From Pontixanthobacter sp. CEM42 (GTDB lineage Bacteria > Pseudomonadota > Alphaproteobacteria > Sphingomonadales > Sphingomonadaceae), in NCBI RefSeq assembly GCF_017812015.1, contig NZ_JADQTN010000001.1, positions 846,501 through 910,500 of the forward strand: a stretch of DNA of 64,000 nt, given 5' to 3'. Below, piece by piece: positions 18,384 through 26,305 of the stretch; within the stretch, counting starts at the first letter, position 1; each line of letters opens with the position of its first letter. The translations under genes were made by a program, and so were the position numbers. Below the pieces are notes generated by a model. The model did no database searches. It was not told where the DNA came from and saw nothing but the letters and a program-made list of their open reading frames with translations.

Positions 18384-19439
18384 TCAGGGAAGGATGTGCT
18401 CGACCGAATAGAAGCGCGCTGCGTTGCCTGCGTAAAGCGCTGCCTTCTCGTCATCCGAATAGTCCGCTGTGATCCGCTTGAAGGCATTCCACAGTACCGG
18501 ATAAGTCGCGCCCCAGCGGTCGACCGGATAATTACTCTCGAACATGCCACGTTTCGTTCCGAAGGCCTCAATGCAGGTTTCGATATATGGCCTCCACATC
18601 GCCGCGAGTTCTTCCGAACCGTAACCTTTGGCCGGGCCTTCATCGGGCATCATGCAATTGACCATCGCCAATCCGCCCAGTTTGACCGAGACATTGTCAC
18701 ACTCAGCCAACGTGCGGATTGAGGTCGCCCAGCGGTCAAAATTCTCTTCCAGCTTGCCTTTGTACGACGCGATGTTGAGCGGCGTGCCGCAATGGTCGAG
18801 GCAGATTGGTTGATCGGGAAATGCTTTCGCCAGATCAATCACATCGCCGATTTGCGGCTCGAGCACCCAGGCATCGAAGCTCAGTTGCATTTCGCGCAAG
18901 TTGACGAAACCCATCCGGAAGGCATCGCTTCCATAGAGTCCTTCTGGCGCGTGGAAGGGAGGGCCAAGTACATCGGGATCAGCATCCCAAGCGCCTTGAT
19001 GGCGGATACCTTTGAACCGGCCCCCAGAACCAGAGGAGCCGGCTGCAACCAGCGCTTCCAATACTTCGCGCGCGCCATCGCCGAGCGTCATATCGGCATG
19101 CCCGACAATCCCAGCGCAGGGACGGTAATCGCCGTAGAGCCCGCTCGCGCCTTGCGCTGCGACGCCGTTCACATATTCAACCTCGCCAACCGGCTTCATG
19201 GCTTCCGAACGCGCTGCATCGTAGAACGCGCCGCATTCCATAAAGACGGTGCCGACGACGTTGTGACCGCTCTGCGTGTCGGCGAGCAGCTCATCAAACG
19301 TGTAATAAGGCGCGCCGACCAAGGTTTCGATAAAAGGATGCCGCGGCTCCGGAAACATCGGCATCATCGGCCGCAAGTCCCACAAATGATGATGCGGATC
19401 GATGATCGGCAGATCGGGTTCGAGGATAGTTTCAGTCAT
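18384..19439 (-). CDS. amidohydrolase family (TIM-barrel metal-dependent hydrolase)
   Basis: 351 residues. IIDPHHHLWDL at the start is the metal-binding HxH of the amidohydrolase-2 family, with further conserved acidic and His positions in ICLDHCGTPLN and the C-terminal MFESNYPVDRWG, where the Asp completes the metal site. Related enzymes hydrolyse lactones or decarboxylate aromatic acids (the ACMSD/LigW/gluconolactonase-like group). A palindrome about 95 bases before the start may be a repressor site. Confidence 0.88.
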   Translation of the reverse strand: MTETILEPDLPIIDPHHHLWDLRPMMPMFPEPRHPFIETLVGAPYYTFDELLADTQSGHNVVGTVFMECGAFYDAARSEAMKPVGEVEYVNGVAAQGASGLYGDYRPCAGIVGHADMTLGDGAREVLEALVAAGSSGSGGRFKGIRHQGAWDADPDVLGPPFHAPEGLYGSDAFRMGFVNLREMQLSFDAWVLEPQIGDVIDLAKAFPDQPICLDHCGTPLNIASYKGKLEENFDRWATSIRTLAECDNVSVKLGGLAMVNCMMPDEGPAKGYGSEELAAMWRPYIETCIEAFGTKRGMFESNYPVDRWGATYPVLWNAFKRITADYSDDEKAALYAGNAARFYSVEHILP

Positions 19440-19532
19440 GAGCAGTTTTCTCCTCGGTACGTCTTACAGGATGGAACACATGGAACAGGGTCTTGGCAAG
19501 GGAAAGTGCGGTGACCGCGAAGAATAGGACTC

Positions 19533-19553
19533 TAGGGTTACGCTTGTAACCTA
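19533..19553. promoter_or_regulatory. palindrome, candidate operator for the amidohydrolase gene
   Basis: TAGGGTTAC and GTAACCTA flank a four-base GCTT centre, with a single unpaired G. The size and GTTAC/GTAAC half-sites suit a TetR-type or similar dimeric repressor. It lies about 95 bases before the amidohydrolase start. No regulator gene is adjacent. Confidence 0.35.
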
Positions 19554-19574
19554 ACACACCTCCTATAAGTACGG

Positions 19575-19591
19575 GATTATCTTTGATAATC
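19575..19591. repeat. perfect 7-base inverted repeat GATTATC-TTT-GATAATC
   Basis: Arms 19575-19581 and 19585-19591 with a three-base loop. Without a T tract it is not a good terminator; a binding site for a dimeric regulator or a structural hairpin are both possible. Confidence 0.35.
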
Positions 19592-19895
19592 TCTCCGACG
19601 ATGGAGTTACACTTTCATAGGGTAAAACACTCTCCGGACTTTTCAAAACGCATGTGGATATGAACAACCGCGAAAAGTTGACCATCATGCTTGTCAAATG
19701 ACATACACTTATTGCGAGGATGTAGCGTGATCGGATCATGTAGGGAATCCGGTAGCTAATCTTGCATGTGTGATGAAATCTAACATTCTGAGCAGTTCTA
19801 ATAGGCAGCACGCTGAAACGCGAAACTTTGGTTGGTACAAGGACGGAGTATAGATTCTACGTGACATCGTTCGCATTACTTGGCCATATGATTGC

Positions 19896-20978
19896 ATGTC
19901 TATGAAAACGGGTTTTGAAATAGTTCGATCAATTTCGACCCAGTGGACCAGAGCTCAATCTGCAGTATCGCTATGGGGAACAGGCACCTTTGCCCGTTCG
20001 AAGTCAGCATTCGCCGGGCGAGGCACAAAGCTTGTTGAGATTTCCGAGGAATTCCGCCGGGCTAAACGGAACCTGGCATGGGCTGCAACGGCGGCCCTTG
20101 TGGTCGCTTTTATCACGCCGACGATGACAGATGCGAGTGGCAATTCTGTTGCTGATCGCTGCGGAGACATCGCTCTTTCATTCTTTGCTGAAGCGTCGCT
20201 TCCTGTTGCGATGCCTGCAACGTTCATGGTCATCTACCTCCTCTATCTCGCATACGGCTTTTGGTATGAGTCTCGGCGAGACGTTTTGCAGAATAGCAAG
20301 GCTGCGCGCGCGCGCGACCCCGACGCTGGCGCGCAAAAGCCTGACGAGGTTCCTGTTCACGAGCAGCTTATTCTCAAATTCCGTGAAGAAGCCGACAAGG
20401 CGACCAGCAGTCTGCATGAGGCGGGTCAACTTCTGACCAGCATACCGGCAGATAGCGAGAAGACTGTTGCAATTCGCCAACAAGCCAAGTCCAATCTCGC
20501 ACAAACGGTGAATGAAATGGTTAGCCAACAAAAGGTACTGGGAGACATCGCTTCTCGCCTCCCAGTTTTCAACCAGTTCCATGACCTAGGTCAGGAAGCC
20601 TCAGATCTTGGCCAGACGGTAGAAGGGATCAAAGGGGAGTTGATGGTGATACCGAGCATTCTGGGATCGGCTGCTCAAATGATAGAGAAGAGCGTCGCTG
20701 CTATCCCGAGTTACCGGATTCCTACACAAGAAGAACTCGATGAGTTAGCCAGGATGGTCCACGCATTAGAGAGCCAGCTTCAATCTACCCGAGAAGCAGT
20801 AACGCTCGCCGCCCAGCAATACACTAGTTTTAGCGAACAGCTTGAACGCTCTGATTTGCGTGATCATTTTTTGCTTGAAAGGGCGTTACCTCCCCTTTTT
20901 GCGCTTTCAGCGATGGCCTTTCTCACATTCCGCAAAGGCCCCTGCATGATAAACTGGATGGCATCGCCATTCCTGTAG
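19896..20978 (+). CDS. unrecognised membrane protein with long coiled-coil-like region
   Basis: 360 residues with no family I can name. Two hydrophobic helices lie at about residues 60-78 (NLAWAATAALVVAFITPTM) and 102-120 (PVAMPATFMVIYLLYLAYG), bracketing a short loop. Residues about 145-325 are charged and helical, rich in E, Q, S and L with heptad-like spacing (for example ELARMVHALESQLQSTRE), as in coiled coils. A third hydrophobic stretch, ALPPLFALSAMAFLTF, lies near the C-terminus and the protein stops 15 residues later, which may mean it is truncated. Composition is AT-richer than neighbouring genes. It stands alone in an accessory-looking patch and ends 15 bases before the convergent leuA. 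Confidence 0.6.
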   Translation: MSMKTGFEIVRSISTQWTRAQSAVSLWGTGTFARSKSAFAGRGTKLVEISEEFRRAKRNLAWAATAALVVAFITPTMTDASGNSVADRCGDIALSFFAEASLPVAMPATFMVIYLLYLAYGFWYESRRDVLQNSKAARARDPDAGAQKPDEVPVHEQLILKFREEADKATSSLHEAGQLLTSIPADSEKTVAIRQQAKSNLAQTVNEMVSQQKVLGDIASRLPVFNQFHDLGQEASDLGQTVEGIKGELMVIPSILGSAAQMIEKSVAAIPSYRIPTQEELDELARMVHALESQLQSTREAVTLAAQQYTSFSEQLERSDLRDHFLLERALPPLFALSAMAFLTFRKGPCMINWMASPFL

Positions 20979-20993
20979 CAAGACTTGCCGCAT

Positions 20994-22670
20994 TCACCCC
21001 ACAGCAGAATTCGCCGCGCTCAACACCGCTCTAACACTTGCCGTGGCAACATCTTCATCAATCCCGACGCCCCAGATTGTTTCACCATCTGCACCTTCGC
21101 ACTCCAGATACGCCGCCGCTCGCGCATCGCGGCCTGAGCCCAGTGCGTGTTCGGTGTAGTCGCGGATTTTGAGTTCGAGGCCGAAGCTGTCTTCGATTGT
21201 GCTGAGCACGCTTGAGATCAAGCCGTTGCCGCGTCCGCTGACGCGTTGTTCCTCGCCTTTGACCGCAATGGTACCGGCGAAAATGCGGGTGCCGTCGGTG
21301 GCGCGGCTTTCTTCGTAATCGACCAGTTGGAAATGCTTGTTGTCGGTCTGCACATGGTAGGCGCTTTGGAACGCGCTCCAGATGTCGCTGGCATTGAGCT
21401 CGCGGCCCAAATCGTCGGCGAGATGCTGCACGTGTTTGGAAAAGTCTGCCTGCATTTTCTTGGGCAGTTTGAGACCTTGATCTTGTTCCAGAACCCACGC
21501 AAAGCCGCCTTTGCCACTTTGCGAATTGACGCGGATGACCGCTTCATAATCGCGGCCCAGATCGGCGGGATCGATAGGCAGATAGGGGACGCGCCACAGC
21601 TCGTCATTTTGCGTTTCGCTGGCCGAAAAGCCCTTCTTGATCGCGTCTTGGTGACTGCCAGAGAATGCGGTGAACACCAGCTCGCCGCCATAGGGGTGGC
21701 GTTGGTGGACGGGGATATCGTTGCAATATTCGACCGTTTCGATGACGCGGTCGATATCGGAGAAATCGAGGCCGGGATCGATCCCCTGCGTGTACATATT
21801 GAGCGCGACAGTGACGAGGCAGCAATTGCCTGTCCGCTCGCCATTGCCGAACAGGCAGCCTTCAACGCGGTCGGCGCCTGCCATGATGCCGAGCTCCGCC
21901 GCTGCGACACCGGTACCACGATCATTATGCGTGTGCAGACTGATGACCGCGCTCTCGCGATTGGGCAGATTGCGGCAGAAGTACTCGATCTGGTCTGCAT
22001 AGATGTTGGGCGTTGCCGCCTCTACCGTAGCAGGCAGATTGAGGATGATTGGTTTGTCAGGTGTGGGTTGCAGAACGCCCATGACTTCCTCACAAACCGA
22101 AATGCTGAAATCCAGCTCTGCGGTCGAGAATGTCTCGGGGCTGTATTGGAAATGCCAGTCGGTGTCTGGGCGCTTTGCCGCTTCGTCACGCATGATCTGG
22201 GCGCCGGTCTTGGCGATATTGCGGACCTCGTCCTTGCTCATCCGGAACACGATATCGCGCCATGCCGGACTGACCGCGTTGTAAAGGTGGACGATGGCGG
22301 AATGCGCGCCTTCGAGGCTCTCGAAACTGGTGCGGATCAAATCTTCGCGCGATTGCGTGAGGACTTGCAGATAGACATCATCTGGCACTTTGCCCGAGCG
22401 GACAAGGCCTTGGATAAAGTCAAACTCGGTTGCACCCGCGCTGGGAAAACCGACCTCGATTTCCTTTACGCCAATCTCCAGCAGCAAATCGAAGAAGCGG
22501 TTCTTCTTCACCGCATCCATCGGATCGATGATCGACTGATTGCCGTCCCGCAGATCGGTGGAGAGCCAGCGGGGCGGGGCAGTGATCGTGCGTGCTGGCC
22601 ACTGGCGGTCGGGCAGATTTATCTGCGCGAACGCCTGATATTTATTGGAAGGCTGTTTGAGCATGGACAT
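20994..22670 (-). CDS. leuA: 2-isopropylmalate synthase, long (fungal/actinobacterial) type
   Basis: LeuA condenses acetyl-CoA with 2-ketoisovalerate, the committed step of leucine synthesis. The 558-residue protein has the catalytic barrel motifs STDLRDGNQSIIDPM, the metal-binding SLHTHNDRGTGVA and GCLFGNGERTGN, and a C-terminal regulatory domain (about 430-558) that binds leucine for feedback inhibition. Its length and N-terminal extension identify the LeuA type 2 group. ATGs at 22670 and 22664 are both possible starts. A leucine-rich leader peptide precedes it. Confidence 0.96.
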   Translation of the reverse strand: MSMLKQPSNKYQAFAQINLPDRQWPARTITAPPRWLSTDLRDGNQSIIDPMDAVKKNRFFDLLLEIGVKEIEVGFPSAGATEFDFIQGLVRSGKVPDDVYLQVLTQSREDLIRTSFESLEGAHSAIVHLYNAVSPAWRDIVFRMSKDEVRNIAKTGAQIMRDEAAKRPDTDWHFQYSPETFSTAELDFSISVCEEVMGVLQPTPDKPIILNLPATVEAATPNIYADQIEYFCRNLPNRESAVISLHTHNDRGTGVAAAELGIMAGADRVEGCLFGNGERTGNCCLVTVALNMYTQGIDPGLDFSDIDRVIETVEYCNDIPVHQRHPYGGELVFTAFSGSHQDAIKKGFSASETQNDELWRVPYLPIDPADLGRDYEAVIRVNSQSGKGGFAWVLEQDQGLKLPKKMQADFSKHVQHLADDLGRELNASDIWSAFQSAYHVQTDNKHFQLVDYEESRATDGTRIFAGTIAVKGEEQRVSGRGNGLISSVLSTIEDSFGLELKIRDYTEHALGSGRDARAAAYLECEGADGETIWGVGIDEDVATASVRAVLSAANSAVG

Positions 22671-22711
22671 CGGAATAGCAATCTCGAGAAGTTCTAGGTT
22701 CTGGCTCTTTT

Positions 22712-22766
22712 CCCTTGGGCGCTCTGGCGCGCCGGATCAGGCCACGCCGAGTGTCACGCCCAAGGG
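22712..22766 (-). promoter_or_regulatory. leuA leader stem (candidate attenuator)
   Basis: A perfect ten-base inverted repeat, CCCTTGGGCG at 22712-22721 and its complement at 22757-22766. The upstream arm in mRNA sense overlaps the last codons of the leader peptide, so ribosome position over the leader can decide whether the stem forms. There is no T run after it on the minus strand, so it is not a textbook terminator; it may act by another route or be one of several alternative stems. Confidence 0.5.
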
Positions 22767-22804
22767 CGCGTAAGTCGTAGTAGAATGTCGAGACGCTGTG
22801 TCAT
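22754..22804 (-). CDS. leucine-rich leader peptide of leuA
   Basis: A 16-codon reading frame from ATG (22804) to TGA, reading MTQRLDILLRLTRPWA, with four leucines including two consecutive CTA codons. It ends 84 bases before the leuA start. Leu-codon clusters before leuA are the mark of ribosome-mediated attenuation: scarce leucyl-tRNA stalls the ribosome and changes leader folding. An in-frame GTG at 22831 with a weak GGTGGA before it could extend the peptide to 25 residues; the ATG itself has no clear ribosome-binding site. Confidence 0.6.
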   Translation of the reverse strand: MTQRLDILLRLTRPWA

Positions 22805-22945
22805 TGCGTTTTGTATGCGAAAGGATCGCACAGATGTCCACCGGCTTTGTGAAATAATTCGCGTGCAGTGTAACCATCTTTTGATTGATGGCGAACTTCC
22901 CAGTGTCCGGACCCAATCCCCCATAAAGTTCGAGAGGAAGTATCT

Positions 22946-23257
22946 ATGAAGTCCAAGAATGTTGCAGCCATGCTGATGGTCGCTGGCGGTCTTTCGGTAG
23001 TCGCGGCTCTCCCGGTTGCCGCTGGTGCTCCATGCGGTCCGTCCGGTTTTGGTAATTCAAGCAGCTACGGAAATTCAGGTCGTGCAGCTGAACGGCGCCA
23101 AGCACGCGCTGAACGCAAGGCGCGCAGAGAAGCGCGTCAGGCTGAAGAAGCAGCGCAAAAGCTTGCCGACGCAGAGGCAAAAGCTGCTGCGGAAGCCAAG
23201 GCACAGGTTGCGACGAACGCACCGGCTCAGGCTTCAAATACCGCGACACCGCGGTAA
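22946..23257 (+). CDS. small secreted Ala/Lys/Glu-rich protein
   Basis: 103 residues. A signal peptide is clear (positively charged start, hydrophobic stretch AAMLMVAGGLSVVAALPVAAGA), then a Gly/Ser-rich linker with one Cys, then an Ala-, Arg-, Glu- and Lys-rich tail (about 47-95) that would be a single long charged helix. The ATG is preceded by GAGAGGAAG, a good ribosome-binding site. Function unknown; a periplasmic or envelope-associated role is all that can be said. Confidence 0.75.
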   Translation: MKSKNVAAMLMVAGGLSVVAALPVAAGAPCGPSGFGNSSSYGNSGRAAERRQARAERKARREARQAEEAAQKLADAEAKAAAEAKAQVATNAPAQASNTATPR

Positions 23258-23271
23258 TCGCGATACCCCTT

Positions 23272-23330
23272 CGTCCAGCATCCCGGTTTCACCTTTCCCC
23301 CTCCCTGATCGAAACCGGGATCGCTGGACG
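23272..23330. repeat. long inverted repeat between two genes
   Basis: Arms 23272-23290 and 23311-23330 pair over 19 positions with a single bulged C (23322), around a 20-base pyrimidine-rich loop. The stem is strong enough to end transcription of the upstream small secreted protein gene, but there is no T run directly after it; the first is at 23342-23346. It could equally be a repetitive extragenic palindrome. Confidence 0.7.
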
Positions 23331-23347
23331 TGTTAGAACCGTTTTTG

Positions 23348-23977
23348 ATGACATCTGACAAAGCCAAGTCGCTGTTCCTGCAGAGTACGCAAGCGATGTT
23401 TGAAAGCGGGCACCCGCTGATGGCGCGCGTACTCGGCAATGATAGGGGGCAAGCGGAAAGCTGGCGGCACTATCCCGATCCAGACGTCGTCAACGGACCA
23501 TTGGCAGCGCGCTGGTTCTATCACTGCCATCCGCCCGAAGCGCGCGGCAATGGCGAGCACGGGCATTTCCATCTTCTTGTCGGCAAGAGCGCCTTGGCCG
23601 ATGATGCTGAGCCCTTGATGTCAGCACCGCCTGCTTCGGAGCCACAGCCCGATGTCGTACACATTGCCGCTCTTGCTGTTGATATGAATGGCGTCCCGGC
23701 GAACTGGTTCACCACCAATCGCTGGGTAACGGGCGAGTGGCTTTATCCGGCGAAGTGCATTCTACCTCTGGTCGAGCATCTGGATTTCCGTGGCCCCAGT
23801 GGAGATCCACTCGTGAATGACTGGTTGACCGGAATCTTTGCACTTCAAACCGGTGCGATCTCCGACATTCTCTCAGAACGTGATGAGAGGATCAGTACGC
23901 AAGCCATTCAGAGTGAAGATCGCAGTAGCGGGGTGCTATCTTCCGTTTCGATCAATCTTGAGCGCTTGCTCGGTTAG
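23348..23977 (+). CDS. conserved hypothetical protein, probably DUF6969 family
   Basis: 209 residues, soluble, no signal peptide. The His-rich core WFYHCHPPEA…EHGHFHLL and the later WFTTNRWVTGEW / YPAKCILPLVEHLDF pattern resemble what I know as DUF6969, a family of alphaproteobacterial proteins with no known role; the clustered His residues could bind a metal. I start it at the ATG at 23348, because the GTG at 23330 would lie inside the inverted repeat arm. Confidence 0.65.
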   Translation: MTSDKAKSLFLQSTQAMFESGHPLMARVLGNDRGQAESWRHYPDPDVVNGPLAARWFYHCHPPEARGNGEHGHFHLLVGKSALADDAEPLMSAPPASEPQPDVVHIAALAVDMNGVPANWFTTNRWVTGEWLYPAKCILPLVEHLDFRGPSGDPLVNDWLTGIFALQTGAISDILSERDERISTQAIQSEDRSSGVLSSVSINLERLLG

Positions 23978-24031
23978 CGGCTCATCCCGGGTTTGCATAC
24001 GGGCGCAGGTGACGCTGACGGCTTATGGACT

Positions 24032-24634
24032 TCAACAGGGACCATTGCCGCGCTCTATCCGACCAACCAATTCCTCTAGCGTATAACGCTGCTTTTGAGG
24101 GGCGGCAGCGGCGCAAGATACGTAATTTGGGTCTTTGGCCAGACAGCCCTCGTCGCAAATCAACTCTGCTGCTCGCGCCTGCCCGTCGACGCGCCAGAAC
24201 CGCCCGCCAGGGGTTGAGACATAGCCGTCAATCTCTCCCGCAATATCCGCCTCGAGATCGGTCGGCGACGGAAACTCGCCAATATACTCCGGATTGTAAT
24301 TGCCGTGTGTGTGAAAGCTGGCCAGGGTCAGCATTCCGGGGCGCTTGAGGAAAGCGGGCGCGCAGCTGTGACCACCGCCGCCGATAATGCGGGTGACACT
24401 GAGTTCGCCCTCGTAGTCTTCATAAATGACGCCGCAGAACTCTCTGCTCTCAGCGAAGGAGCGCAATTGCAGTTCGCTGAGCGTTTCGCGCGCGAGTTGC
24501 TGCACCTCGGCTTGCGAGATGGTGGACATGCGCGGATCAGGAGCAGAGAGCCCGAGTGCGCTGCGGAAAAAGATGACAACCCACAAAAGCGCACAGCCAG
24601 CGAGGATCAATCCGTTTCTACTAGCGTCACTCAT
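24032..24634 (-). CDS. membrane-anchored DUF4329 protein with JAMM-like motif
   Basis: 200 residues. One N-terminal membrane helix (about 9-28) would place the rest outside the cytoplasm. The domain starting near residue 40 contains CGVIYED and then SFHTHGNYNPEYIGEFPSPTD, i.e. His-x-His, eleven residues, Ser-x-x-Asp, the zinc-binding arrangement of JAB/MPN (JAMM) peptidases, preceded by a candidate catalytic Glu. This is the pattern of DUF4329. Four or more Cys residues suggest disulfides. Substrate unknown. Confidence 0.75.
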   Translation of the reverse strand: MSDASRNGLILAGCALLWVVIFFRSALGLSAPDPRMSTISQAEVQQLARETLSELQLRSFAESREFCGVIYEDYEGELSVTRIIGGGGHSCAPAFLKRPGMLTLASFHTHGNYNPEYIGEFPSPTDLEADIAGEIDGYVSTPGGRFWRVDGQARAAELICDEGCLAKDPNYVSCAAAAPQKQRYTLEELVGRIERGNGPC

Positions 24635-24666
24635 TGGCGCGCTCTAGCTAGCCTTTGCTGCCGGCC

Positions 24667-25707
<1,041 letters not shown>

Positions 25708-25722
25708 TCATTCCTACGTGAT

Positions 25723-25770
25723 CCGGTTTAGACCGGCTTGTGGTTCAAATTAGTCCGGTGCGATCACCGG
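25723..25770 (-). repeat. two adjacent small hairpins between ilvN and ilvC
   Basis: CCGGT-TTAG-ACCGG (25723-25736) and CCGGTG-CGAT-CACCGG (25755-25770) fill most of the ilvN-ilvC spacer. They could protect the mRNA or tune ilvC expression; neither has a T run. Confidence 0.4.
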
Positions 25771-25781
25771 TGAATTGGTTG

Positions 25782-26294
25782 TTAGGCCTCAGCCCCGCGC
25801 ATCATGCCCGCGACGCCGGTCCGGCCAACTTCGACCAAGCCAAGCTCGCGCATCAAGGCGATGAAATTGTCGATCTTGTCCGGTGCACCGGTTAGCTCAA
25901 AAATGAAGCTGGATGTTGTCACATCGACGACTTGAGCACGGAATACGTCTGCAAGCCGCAGGGCCTCAACGCGGTCATCACCAACACCGGCGACTTTGAT
26001 CAATGCCAACTCGCGTTCGACATGCGGACCTTCCTCGGTCAGATCGATCACATTGTGAACGGGAACTAGCCGCTCAAGCTGCGCCTGAATCTGGTCGATC
26101 ACTTCGGGCGGGCCATTGGTCACAATGGTGATCCGGCTCGTAGCGTGATCCTCCGCGATATCGGCCACGGTCAAGCTGTCGATATTGTAACCACGCGCGG
26201 TGAACAGACCCGCGATCTTGGCGAGAATACCCGCTTCGTTGTCAACCGTAACCGCGAGGACGTGGCGTTCGGATTTTGCTTCTTTGATATGCAT
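25782..26294 (-). CDS. ilvN: acetolactate synthase small (regulatory) subunit
   Basis: 170 residues. The N-terminal ACT domain (HVLAVTVDNEAGILAKIAGLFTARGYNIDSL begins at about residue 11) binds valine for feedback control of IlvB; the C-terminal half is the usual second ACT-like domain. It follows the large subunit gene by 11 bases. Could also be named ilvH by some schemes. Confidence 0.95.
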   Translation of the reverse strand: MHIKEAKSERHVLAVTVDNEAGILAKIAGLFTARGYNIDSLTVADIAEDHATSRITIVTNGPPEVIDQIQAQLERLVPVHNVIDLTEEGPHVERELALIKVAGVGDDRVEALRLADVFRAQVVDVTTSSFIFELTGAPDKIDNFIALMRELGLVEVGRTGVAGMMRGAEA

Positions 26295-26305
26295 CGCGTG
26301 CGCCC

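Larger units (their letters stand above)
19440..19895. other. 456-base gene-free AT-richer spacer with palindromes
   Basis: No convincing gene is seen; the one open frame (19563-19811, minus) has no ribosome-binding site or protein-like composition. The stretch is visibly AT-richer than its surroundings. It holds two inverted repeats, at 19533-19553 and 19575-19591, and serves as the upstream region for the divergent amidohydrolase and the unknown membrane protein. Confidence 0.6.

Noticed and set aside
19563-19811. 82-residue minus-strand frame in the AT-richer spacer
   Set aside because: No ribosome-binding site, no domain and overlapping palindromes; more likely non-coding.
21246-22697. 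483-residue open frame on the plus strand opposite leuA
   Set aside because: It is the exact antisense of leuA, and long antisense frames are expected in GC-rich coding sequence. It has no ribosome-binding site and no recognisable domain.
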